Assembly (NCBI GenBank): GCA_038380435.1 | Contig: JAWZYU010000057.1 | Location: 2,425,201 to 2,489,200 of the forward strand | Length of the DNA stretch: 64,000 nucleotides | Source of the DNA: Ryuthela nishihirai | Lineage: Eukaryota > Arthropoda > Arachnida > Araneae > Heptathelidae | Reading direction: 5' to 3' | In this document: positions 56,188 through 64,000 of the stretch, piece after piece | How the letters are laid out: every line of letters starts with the position of its first letter | Position numbering within the stretch: position 1 is the first letter of the stretch | Notes under the pieces: generated by a model | Databases searched by the model: none | What the model saw: the letters and a program-made list of their open reading frames with translations, nothing else | What the model was told of the DNA's origin: nothing | Made by a program: the position numbers and the translations under genes

Positions 56188-56300
56188 TGGCAACGTGAAC
56201 AGTTGCAACATAACACGGACCAGAAGTGGGCGTGGCCGGTGACGTCATAGGGGGGAAAGCACTGTGCAAAGGGAATTCCGTAGGGTGTGATTAAACTACT
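56188..56300 (-). repeat. Right TIR of the putative Polinton-like interval
   Basis: Reverse complement of 48621-48733, with few mismatches in the central 80 bases. TGACGTCA lies at 56240-56247. Confidence 0.85.
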
Positions 56301-57004
56301 AAGGTTGCCTTTGTGAGTATTCCGCCCTCCCCCGACATTTTATCACAGTTTGAAAACGAATAATTCCCGGTGTTGCAAAGGTCATAGCAGACTCGGCGCG
56401 CGCTGTCAGAGCACGTGGCAAACGATCGAGATATTAATTTCGTCAGATTTTGGCATTCTGTAATTCCGGACGTACTTCATCGAAAGGTTCCTAATTTCGC
56501 AGGCGGGTTCCCCCTGACCGACCCCATGTTTGGTTAGGAAATCAGGTAGGTGGCTGCAATGGAACGCCTCAATAATGCCTTTCGAAATGTGGGGAATCTG
56601 GCAACGGCAGTTGATTTAAATGATATTTTAACTCTTTGCTTTCAGAGTTAGGGAGCACTGAATGGCAACAATATATTTGATAGCGTTTCTCGTTTCCCGT
56701 AGGAATAGCATGGTAAATTTATTTGCTTCTAGCTAGAGGCCCTGTAGAGGTAGAGGTTGGCCATCTCAAAATTGGACGCCATGTTTTGTCGTCCCTCGGA
56801 TGGTTTAGCGTGCAACACCTGAATGGTATTGCACGGTATTAGGATTCCGGAAAAGGGTAGGGTAATATTTGATAGAGATTTCAGTGCTTATGATTGGAAG
56901 CACTTTAAAAAATAGTTAAAAAAGGAAAAGCAAATTTTAGGGCCTTTTGTTTTAAAAAAATATATATAATTTCACTTTGTTGTCTGTCCGTCTGTTGACA
57001 TCGA
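56301..57004. other. Unassigned single-copy sequence
   Basis: No gene is recognised. An isolated GGAATCTGGCAACGG (56599) echoes the satellite core. A donor-like CAGGTAGGTGG (56543) and an acceptor-like TTTGCTTTCAG (56637) are present, but no coding exon links to them. Confidence 0.4.
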
Positions 57005-57860
57005 ACTTTTTTGTTTATAGAGATAAGTAAAAAAATCTTTCTCTATTAGATAGGAATTAATGATATATTATGATTTACATTTTTCGTATCTCCCAAAAGT
57101 TATAACTGCTCCCTCTAACGGTGGAAAAATTTGAAAATTGCAAAATATCAATCGAATATTCCAAACGATGTAGTTAGGTTAGAAGTTTGAAATTTTGGTG
57201 TTGAAATGTGAAGGTTACGAAGTTACCATTGGCAATAATCACTTGACCCTTTAGAAACAGGGGGGGGGGATCTAACTTTTTTCTTTTGTTTTAACAGAAA
57301 AGTGTATGATTTAAGAGATAAATAAAAAATTCCTTTTGGGTTGGACAGCTATTGATGAAATATTACAATTTCATTTTGCGAATTTCCCAAAAGCTATAAT
57401 TGCGCCTTCTAATGGTGGAAAATATCGAAAAATTTCAAAAATTTGAAATGAATATTGCAAAATAAATAAAAATAAATAAATACATCCTCAAGCAGCTGCT
57501 TACCACAGAGGTCTGACAGGATCCCGTCAGTTTATATACCAGAGTAAAAGGTCTGAGAGATGGATGACAGGACTCAGCAGAAAAACGACACATACATCCA
57601 TGCCTTACCCGGGGCTCGAACCCAGGTCCCTTAGATCAGTAGCCAATGTATTTATGCTAGAAATTTTAAATTTTTGTCGTGGAATATGGCGGTCTCGAAA
57701 ATTCCATTGACAACAATGAATTCACCCTAAGTCCAAGGTAGGTAAGAAACGGACGGCTTTATTTTAAGAGATAATTGGAAACCTCTTTTTTAGTTGGCTA
57801 TTAATGAAATGCAATTCGCATTTTCAATGGTAGTTTTAATTTATATAATCTGAGATCATG
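57005..57860. repeat. Two direct copies of an unnamed repeat, one split by a SINE2
   Basis: Copy 1 (57005-57255) and copy 2 (57300-57480 plus 57651-57860) share TCCCAAAAGTTATAACTGC, CTCTAACGGTGGAAAA, AATATTGCAAAA-type sequence and TACCATTGGCAATAAT. The SINE2 at 57481-57650 interrupts copy 2, so it inserted later. Inverted relatives are at 58300-58570 and 59085-59420. No coding frame is present. Confidence 0.7.
57481..57650 (-). mobile_element. SINE2 copy, minus strand
   Basis: Reads in reverse: CAAGCAGCTGCTTACCACAG, GGTCTGACAGGATCCCGTCA, TCAGCAGAAAAACGACACAT and the B-box complement GCTCGAACCCAGGTCCC. The A-box end is truncated at AGTAGCCAATG. Confidence 0.82.
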
Positions 57861-58011
57861 TTTATGGTAGACATTTCAGCGTGTAGAGTTCTGTTATAGT
57901 AGAAATTCCACTGACATCAATTATCTTATTTAAGTTTTTTTAGTTCATAATTACTAATAAAATACTACTATGTGCATTTCCCCCATCATACATTAAAAAA
58001 TAAATAACCCC

Positions 58012-58125
58012 TCAAGCAGCTGCTTGTACAGAGGTCTGACAGGAGACTCTCAGTTTATACGCCATAGGAGAAAGTCCATGAGGATGACGGGACCTCAGCA
58101 GAAAGACAACACGAACATTCATAAT
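58012..58125 (-). mobile_element. SINE2 body fragment, minus strand
   Basis: CTCAAGCAGCTGCTTGTACA, GAGGTCTGACAGG and ACCTCAGCAGAAAGACAACA are kept; the tRNA-like head is missing. Confidence 0.78.
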
Positions 58126-58299
58126 TGAAACTTTAAGGAGTGAAGAAGTAGGCAAAGGAAGAACTTCATTCCCTTTGGAAATGAGATTCCCATAGGCGCC
58201 AGAGACGATATGCGTTCTTCTAGTTATTTTACACTTTCATTGCCCTCTGAGAGTGGAAATTCGAACTACTGTTTAATTGAGAAAATAAACTATTAATAT

Positions 58300-59420
58300 T
58301 TTATTAGTACCTGTAATGTGCAAAACAAGTTTTTCATTTATCTCTTAAAGCAGAAAAGTTGCATTTTTCCAACGGGACAAATCATTACTATTATTGTAAA
58401 TCACTTGACCTATACACTCGATGACGAACACTTTAAGTTTGTAGCAAAAATAAATCGTTTTGCAATATTTATTTAAAGATTTGGTATTTTCCAGCTTTTC
58501 CGCCGCTAGAGTTCGCTTTTCGAGTTTTTATTTACCAACTTTAAGCACTCTCGAACACTCGAAAAATGTAAATATTAATATTTCTGTGGAAATTTTTTCC
58601 CCAAAATACAGGATTCGAACCCGCATCGCTCCAGAAACATGCCAGAGTATTTTAACTTGTTGAACTAACGCCGGCTTTTTTTTTAACAAAAAACATTTAT
58701 TGATTTATAGATGTTTACACGTCTACAGGTAACGCCGAGAATATCAAATATTGTTTAAATCATTAATAACGTTAAATAGCATGATGTGACTTCATTATTT
58801 ATATAAATCTTACTCAGAACACTAAAAACGAAATAGTTGCCATTCGAGATCATAGATGTCATATGGAGGCGCCCAAAATTCACGGGAATAGTGATTGTCA
58901 TTATTAGTGGAAGGACAGACAGCATTAGTTCAACAGGTTAGAATATTCTGGCACGTTTCTCCTACGTTTCGGATCCCGTATGTCGCTGAAATTTTTTCCA
59001 TAAAAACATTTATTGATTCAGAGACGTTTAAACGTCTACAGGTAACACTGAGATTGTCAAATATTGTTTAAATTATTAATATTTTGTTAGTGCCTGTAAA
59101 ACAAAAAAAAATATATAGTTTCGTTTTTTTTTTAAGAAAAAGTTTCATTTTCGCACCCCTTTTGGCTAAGACGTCGAAGTCTTGTCGCCATTGTAAACCT
59201 TCTGACCATAACACTCTACTACCAAAATTTGAGATTTCCAGTATAAATAGTTTGTTTGCAATATTTGTTTAAAATTTTAGCGTTTTCCGTCTTTTCACAC
59301 CGCTAGAGGGCGCTATTAAAGATATTGAAATTTTTCAAAATTGCGAATCAATCGCGATATTTGTTCCACACTTATCCAACCTAAAAAGAATTTTTCATTT
59401 AGTTCTAAAAGCAAATAACC
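58300..59420. repeat. Two direct copies of a repeat unit (inverted relative to 57005-57860)
   Basis: Bases 58300-58570 and 59085-59345 share TTAGTACCTGTAA-type starts, TTTGCAATATTTATTTAAA, and CTTTTCCGCCGCTAGAG or CCGCTAGAGGGCGC. Bases 58690-58775 and 59000-59090 share ACATTTATTGATT and ACGTCTACAGGTAACNCNGAGA. The whole therefore looks like a ~0.75-kb unit present twice with rearrangement. Confidence 0.65.
58611..58676 (-). repeat. tRNA-like head, third family
   Basis: On the minus strand it has an A-box-like TTAGTTCAACAAGTTAAAAT and a B box GGGTTCGAATCC. The two acceptor strands do not pair (CCGGCG against TATTTTGG), so it is not a working tRNA gene. A plus-strand relative lies at 58924-58992 (TTAGTTCAACAGGTTAGAAT, TTTCGGATCCC). 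It is probably the head of another SINE. Confidence 0.5.
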
Positions 59421-59454
59421 AAAAAAGGATAAAAGTGAAATTTATCTATAGACA

Positions 59455-59605
59455 AACAGACAGGTGGAAAGACAGATGGATAGACAACAGAGAAACGGAC
59501 AGACAGACGAACAAATATTGGCATAGGCAGACGACAAAGTGAAAACATTAGCTCGTTTTTCAAACGATATATATTATTATATATATTAATAATATTTCAA
59601 ACGAA
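59455..59605. repeat. GACA-type simple repeat and AT-rich tract
   Basis: Bases 59455-59515 are an imperfect (GACA/GATA)n tract, and 59568-59595 an ATATATTATTA tract. Nothing else is seen. Confidence 0.7.
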
Positions 59606-59673
59606 AGTATTGCAGTTCTTACGTCACATAAACGAAATCCCCATCATGAAAATTTCTACCTATTTGATTAACA

Positions 59674-60166
59674 GGTAGTGTGGAGCGATCATGCCAAATA
59701 CCTAGGCATCACGATTCAACACAAGCTCAAATGGGATGCCCATGTAGGGAATGATGTTAACAAAGCCAGAGCACTATACTGCAAACTTTTCCCTCTGCTT
59801 GGGGGAAAATCTCATATCGCAACATCATATAAAGTGCTAATTTATAATCAGGTAATCAAACCTATCCTTCTCTATGCTGCCCCCATCTGGGGTGCATGTT
59901 CTACTAAAAATCTTGCAAATCTCCAATCTCTACAAAATAAAATCCTACGATCTGCTGTAGCAGCTCCCTGGTTTGTCAGGAATACTATCAATTATCGAGA
60001 TCTAAATTGTGAAACAAATCTCCAATCCATCAAGAAAATGGCCAAGAACTATTTTGCAACTATCGCAGAACATCCTAATCAACTTATTAGAGATTTACTT
60101 AATTATGATGTGTGCCCCTTACACAAATTCAAACGACCAAAATCTCTAATTGATAATCAGGATTAA
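59674..60166 (+). pseudogene. Jockey-like LINE, C-terminal end of reverse transcriptase (5'-truncated)
   Basis: The open frame encodes the region after the catalytic domain of a jockey-type reverse transcriptase: KYLGITIQHKLKWDAHVGND (thumb side), KVLIYNQVIKPILLYAAPIW, LQNKILRSAVAAPWFVRN, YRDLNCETNL and HPNQLIRDLLNYDV, ending normally at a TAA (60164-60166). The catalytic boxes and the endonuclease are missing because the insertion begins at about 59674, as usual for 5'-truncated LINEs. The C-terminal part itself has no frameshift, so the insertion may be fairly young. About 150 bases or more of pyrimidine-rich 3' UTR follow; I see no clear poly-A tail. Confidence 0.85.
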
Positions 60167-61536
60167 GCAAGGGATCGAAGCCAGGTGGCGCCACTTCTAC
60201 TGACCCCATCTGGAATCGAACTTTAATTTATTCCTTACTTTTCTCTTACTTCTCACCTTCCCACTCATCCCCTCCACTTCCCCCATTCTTTTCAACTCAT
60301 ATTACTGTTCTACCGTCATTTATTCACACATTTCATTCATTTGGCTACTGGCGTTAGCTAAGATTAAGCAGGAATAGGCCCCCAGCCTGGGACTGCTGTT
60401 GTCACTGTATGATCTTTGATGTCTTAGTGTGGTCAAAGGAGGTCTAAGAAGAAGTGGCAAATTGATGTGCAGGCACAAAAACAACTGTAAGGGGCGATCT
60501 GCCCATGCGCAGTGCAATAATTTTAGCCCACTACAGTTATGGTTTGTCTTACTATTGGTATATATATTACGATTTAACCAGTGTTTCCAAATGTCTAAAA
60601 GCCATGGCTGTTTGGCACAGTGGTAGCTGACCCTAAAGTTATTCAATGAGTGTTTTATCCTGTTCAGGAGTACATTTTACCATACCTGGAAAAGCCATTG
60701 TATGTTTATTTTGAGTAATTTTGCAGAATTTTTAAAATTAATATGTAAATTAATACATTTAATCATCTTGCGTATATATATAAGTCAATGTATGTTGCAG
60801 GTTTGTGTTCTCTGCAGCATATCGATGTACAATGGCTTCTGCACTTTGCTCTAGCAGTGTAATTCTTTTTTCATGGTTGATACGGGAAGTGCCTGCTGCC
60901 ATCTGTTGAACATTTATACAAGTAAAAAACTCGGTATGATATTTATTGAAAATATCAGCAATTGTATAAAATATAATTATATAGATCATGTTGTCGTGCA
61001 TTGACATATAAATCTCAATTTATTATAATATACTAAATGTTGCAGGTTGTTCAAAATATCAAAATTTTGTTCTTTAACATAGGTTCTACCTGTTTTACAA
61101 AATTGGATTTTATTAAAGAAAATGATTTCATTACTTCTTCATATAATCTCTCTAAACGAAATGAAAATTATGATTGTACCTCACGAAGAAAGTGAACATT
61201 TTTCAGAGTCAAAGTGTATGTAAAATTAGTCACGTGGTGTAAGCAATTGAAAACTTTGCTCGGCGGTGGAAAAATGATGCAGGGAACTCGCTACTCTCCC
61301 TGGCTAGGCGACTTCACTGTAATGCACTGTTTAGAGGGCGCTGCAATCGAAAGGTTTACATTACGTCTATGGAAGCTACCTCTCTTCTCTCTTAGACTCT
61401 CCTTGGTGTGGTTGTCCAGGCGTATTGTACCAAAGTGACCTTGATCAGCTACGAAATTCGGGACCGTCACGGACGTCGGAAATAACAGAATACCAAAATC
61501 TGTCGCAATGAAAATCTGAAAGAATGAATCTGAATG
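60167..61536. other. Jockey 3' UTR followed by unassigned sequence
   Basis: Bases 60167-60420 probably include the jockey-like 3' UTR. The remainder shows no gene, RNA or repeat that I recognise. Confidence 0.4.
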
Positions 61537-62008
61537 CTTCTACTGGTATCTTCAAATTCTACATTGGAGGAAGTCTTCCAGTGTATATGGCTTGGTGGGA
61601 GAACGGGACTTTGCCTTATGCCAACGATTAGGAGGCTGTTTAATATTGTCGGCGTTCCCTCTCTCAATAAACGTAATTTCTTTAAACATCCCACTAACCA
61701 TTTCCTCTCCATAGGTAGTTGGAATGTGAGGACTCTGCACAGAGCTTATTCTCTTGATGTCCTCACACAAGACTTTCAGCTTTATAATTTAGATATTTTC
61801 GGCTTCCAAGAGAATTGATGGAGAGATAAAGGTCAGATTTTTAAAAATAATCTTAAATTTCTCTTTCCAGGGAGGGAAGATATTAAGCATCACCAAGGCG
61901 TAGGTGTGCTTCTCAGTAAACACGCTAGTGATGCTCTTTTAGGATAGGAGTACATTAATGAAAGGCTTCTTATAGCAAAATTTCAGACAAACGTTAAAGA
62001 TTTTAATC
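61537..62008 (+). pseudogene. RTE-like LINE fragment: 5' leader and endonuclease start
   Basis: It matches 8450-8927 of the full LINE, from CTACATTGGAGGAAGTCTTC through SIGSWNVRTLHRA and QENstop to GTTAAAGATTTTAAT. The ATG region is changed by small deletions, and the tryptophan codon after QET is lost to a stop. It ends abruptly at 62008 within the endonuclease. A fragment lacking the 3' end cannot be a normal 5'-truncated LINE insertion, so it was cut by a later rearrangement. Confidence 0.88.
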
Positions 62009-62231
62009 AAGATTGGCGACTCTATTCTACACGACCATATCCATCATTTCGAATTTTTTTAAATATTTTTTTTATCTTCAGTTTCAGTAGCAATTAATCA
62101 CCCGAGCAGTTTTCAAAACTTATAAAAAAATGAAATTTCCTTTTTCTCTCTTCGAGAGAATAAGAAATTATTCCTTTAAGCTAAAAAGCGATCACCCCAA
62201 TATCGGAGGTTGTTGGACATTAATATAAAAA
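62009..62231. other. AT-rich spacer
   Basis: No gene or repeat is recognised. Confidence 0.4.
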
Positions 62232-62420
62232 TAAATACTCTCTCAAGCAGCAGCTTGCCACAGAGGTCTGACAGGAGCATGTCAATTTATATGCCATAGT
62301 AGAGGGTCTGAGAGGATGGCAGGACCTCAGCAGAAAAACAACACATACATCCATGCCTTTCCACGGGCTCGAACCCAGGTCCCGTAGATCAAGCGTGCTA
62401 ACCACTCTGCCACGGGACGG
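62232..62420 (-). mobile_element. SINE2 copy, minus strand
   Basis: Nearly complete: CTCAAGCAGCAGCTTGCCAC, GGTCTGACAGGAGCATGTCA, ACCTCAGCAGAAAAACAACA, B-box complement GGCTCGAACCCAGGTCCC and A-box complement GTGCTAACCACTCTGCC. It directly abuts the inverted-repeat arm at 62430. Confidence 0.85.
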
Positions 62421-62429
62421 CAGTTGGAC

Positions 62430-63195
62430 ATTTAACGGAAAAATGTATTTTACTAGATTATTAGAAGTTTACCTTTCAGTGAATGGCAATTTCATTGAAC
62501 AGTCACACTTACACCTTTTATATTTTATTATTTCAATCTCCGCTTCCGCAGAGATTTTTCTGGAACCCAAAAGTGAACTTAATATATACGGCGATTAAAC
62601 GGAAACAATAATACTTCTATATATCTAATTAAATTTTACACTGGTGGTTGCTGTTAGCTATGAAAAGCTAACAAATTTAATAACAAAATTAACAATCGAT
62701 AATATTATTTTTAATCTTTTCCATTTGTTATGTTTTTACAAAATATTGAATTCTCATCACGAATAGTTTAGCCGAATTATTTTTCCATGCCATGTAATAG
62801 TATATGTAATTGATAATACACGTATTAAAAAATACAAGATGCGAATAAAAGTATTTTTAAAGATTTTCAATTCTATTTGGATATTTGGCAACGGAACGTG
62901 AATCCCAAATAAATAAACAAACTCTAAATGAACTGATTTATTAACTAAGGCAACAAATTGCATAAATCATTAACAATTTCTTCCCTAATCACACAAAACA
63001 ACACTATGCTATCAATTAATATAAAATGATCCCAATATCCATAATTGCCAGATTTTCCTTCAAGCAAAGAACGTTTTTCTGCGATACAGATAAATTGCTA
63101 TTTTACTTGAAACTAAAACCTTTCTTATCAGTTAAACATCCAAAACTGATCACTGAACATAACAAAAACAAAAAATATCTCCAAAACCACACTTC
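62430..63195 (-). repeat. Right arm of the widely spaced inverted repeat
   Basis: Reverse complement of 47325-48075, with substitutions and small indels along its length. Its landmarks are the complements of those given for the left arm, for example CACGAATAGTTTAGCCG at 62759 and ACTGATCACTGAACAT at about 63145. No gene is seen. Confidence 0.8.
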
Positions 63196-63496
63196 TCACT
63201 ACCAACGCTCACAGATTACAATTAATCTCTTTCTTCTATACACAGATTCCCCGAACTACTATCAGACATTGAACTTTCTGGTATATAATCACAGGCAAGC
63301 AGGGAAGAAATAGACATGTTCTTTCATTTCAACTTCATCGTTCGAATTCGTAAGTGACGTAATTCTCACCCCTTCCTGTACATCGAGTGACACGTTGTAA
63401 CACAGTCTCGTTTTCCATTGTTGTACGTGCATATTCCTTTTCATTATATTGTAAATTGAAGTCTTGTTCATAGTATATATATAGAAAGAAAATCCT
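63196..63496. other. Unassigned spacer
   Basis: No gene or repeat is recognised; ATATATATAGAAAGAAA lies just before the LINE fragment. Confidence 0.4.
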
Positions 63497-64000
63497 TCTC
63501 AGCCATGGGTTACGGAGTTTAAACCATATTACGTAATTTTGTTCGCCAAACACATCTGTCCTGAGCTGCATCTGCTGCACCTGGTCATTGTAGACCAATT
63601 CTAACAAGGTCCTGTTTGACATGTCCGCACATCTCATCCTATGTCTCCCCTCTCTTTCTTTGGCCTTTAGGCACACTGTTCATAACCCTATTCGCTAATC
63701 TACAATTATCCATACGGGCAAAATGGCCAAACCAACGGAGTCTCTCTCTCTGCAAAATGTGCTGCTTTGCATAACCTCATCATTACTTACAAAATCAAAC
63801 CACCTAATGCAAAAAATGCTAAATCATCAGTATATTCTAAATCAAAAATTTTCAGAACTCGGGACCATATAAGGCCAATATTTGTACCGTGCAGTGAAAT
63901 TCGAATAACGTAATCAATATACAAGGTAAAAAGAAAAGGAGTCAAAATACACCCTTCGTGAACATTTGAAGCAATGCTAAACGAACTGTTACAAGCCTTA
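63497..64000 (-). pseudogene. RTE-like LINE 3' fragment, continues beyond window
   Basis: On the minus strand this is the LINE C-terminal region (matching about 11510 back to 11190). An internal deletion near 63810 then joins it to the YADD region (about 10760 back to 10560). A partly open frame (63335-63676) carries RMRCADMSNRTLLELV in place of the RMRWADNVKQDLVRIG type. It is diverged and inactive. The simple-repeat tail seen in the full copies is absent. Confidence 0.85.

Larger units (their letters stand above)
48621..56300 (+). mobile_element. Putative decayed Polinton/Maverick-like interval bounded by 113-bp TIRs
   Basis: The inverted repeats 48621-48733 and 56188-56300 enclose 7.7 kb containing a Polinton-type family B DNA polymerase relic (51880-52590). 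The TIR ends begin AGTAGTTT; a 5' AG end is usual for Polintons. At 7.7 kb it is about half the usual 15-20 kb, and no integrase, protease, packaging ATPase or capsid gene is recognised. No clean 6-base target duplication is seen (CCACGTG on the left, AAGGTTG on the right). It is therefore a deleted relic, or two unrelated things combined by chance. Confidence 0.45.

Noticed and set aside
56540..56650. Possible host exon between an acceptor-like and a donor-like site
   Set aside because: The donor-like site precedes the acceptor-like one and no coding frame links them.
58611..58676. tRNA gene on the minus strand
   Set aside because: Only the promoter-box regions fit; the acceptor stem fails.

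Overview
All coordinates and alignments here were read by eye, so repeat edges may be off by about 10-20 bases. The window is eukaryotic nuclear DNA, AT-rich and packed with repeats. No host gene is recognisable. An arthropod or another invertebrate is my best guess. The reasons are a jockey-like LINE tail, an RTE/BovB-like LINE that ends in a trinucleotide tail, a mariner with DD41D spacing, tRNA-headed SINEs and a Polinton-type DNA polymerase relic. I cannot place it more finely.

Region 1 (1-25496). A 2.5-2.8 kb element with ~350-bp terminal inverted repeats and TA flanks occurs three times: 1-2372 on the minus strand and cut by the window edge, 5246-11632, and 18856-21401. Each copy carries the same decayed LINE endonuclease fragment. 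The first two copies face each other and form a 7.6-kb imperfect palindrome around a LINE reverse-transcriptase relic. Copy 2 is split by a nearly full-length RTE-like LINE (7968-11548), and copy 3 preserves the empty site. Behind copies 2 and 3 lies the same ~4-kb duplicated block (13237-17246 and 21436-25496), made of short satellite arrays, SINEs and spacer.

Region 2 (25497-45415). A 2.5-kb foldback palindrome (25985-28500) is followed by an 8.4-kb inverted repeat (28610-36998). Its arms run into oppositely oriented arrays of a ~93-bp satellite. A broken DD41D mariner transposase (37342-38416) and a third satellite array come next. The core of the inverted repeat (31196-33872) occurs again as a direct copy at 39113-45415, where a second RTE-like LINE (40625-44228, minus) has inserted with a 6-bp target duplication. 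Both core copies hold a cluster of promoter-like motifs (CRE, CArG, E-box and CCAAT).

Region 3 (45416-64000). This part holds SINEs and a ~750-bp inverted repeat whose arms lie ~14.4 kb apart (47325-48075 and 62430-63195). Between those arms, matching 113-bp inverted repeats enclose 7.7 kb (48621-56300). That interval contains a 223-bp higher-order tandem array, a Polinton/Maverick-type DNA polymerase B relic, a large tandem duplication and a duplicated TG microsatellite. Further repeats, a jockey-like LINE tail (59674-60166) and two more RTE-like LINE pieces close the window.

The window is best read as nested insertions and segmental duplications. The internal empty/filled pairs give a relative order: the LINE endonuclease fragment entered the TIR element first, the element and its surroundings then duplicated, and the two long LINEs inserted last.
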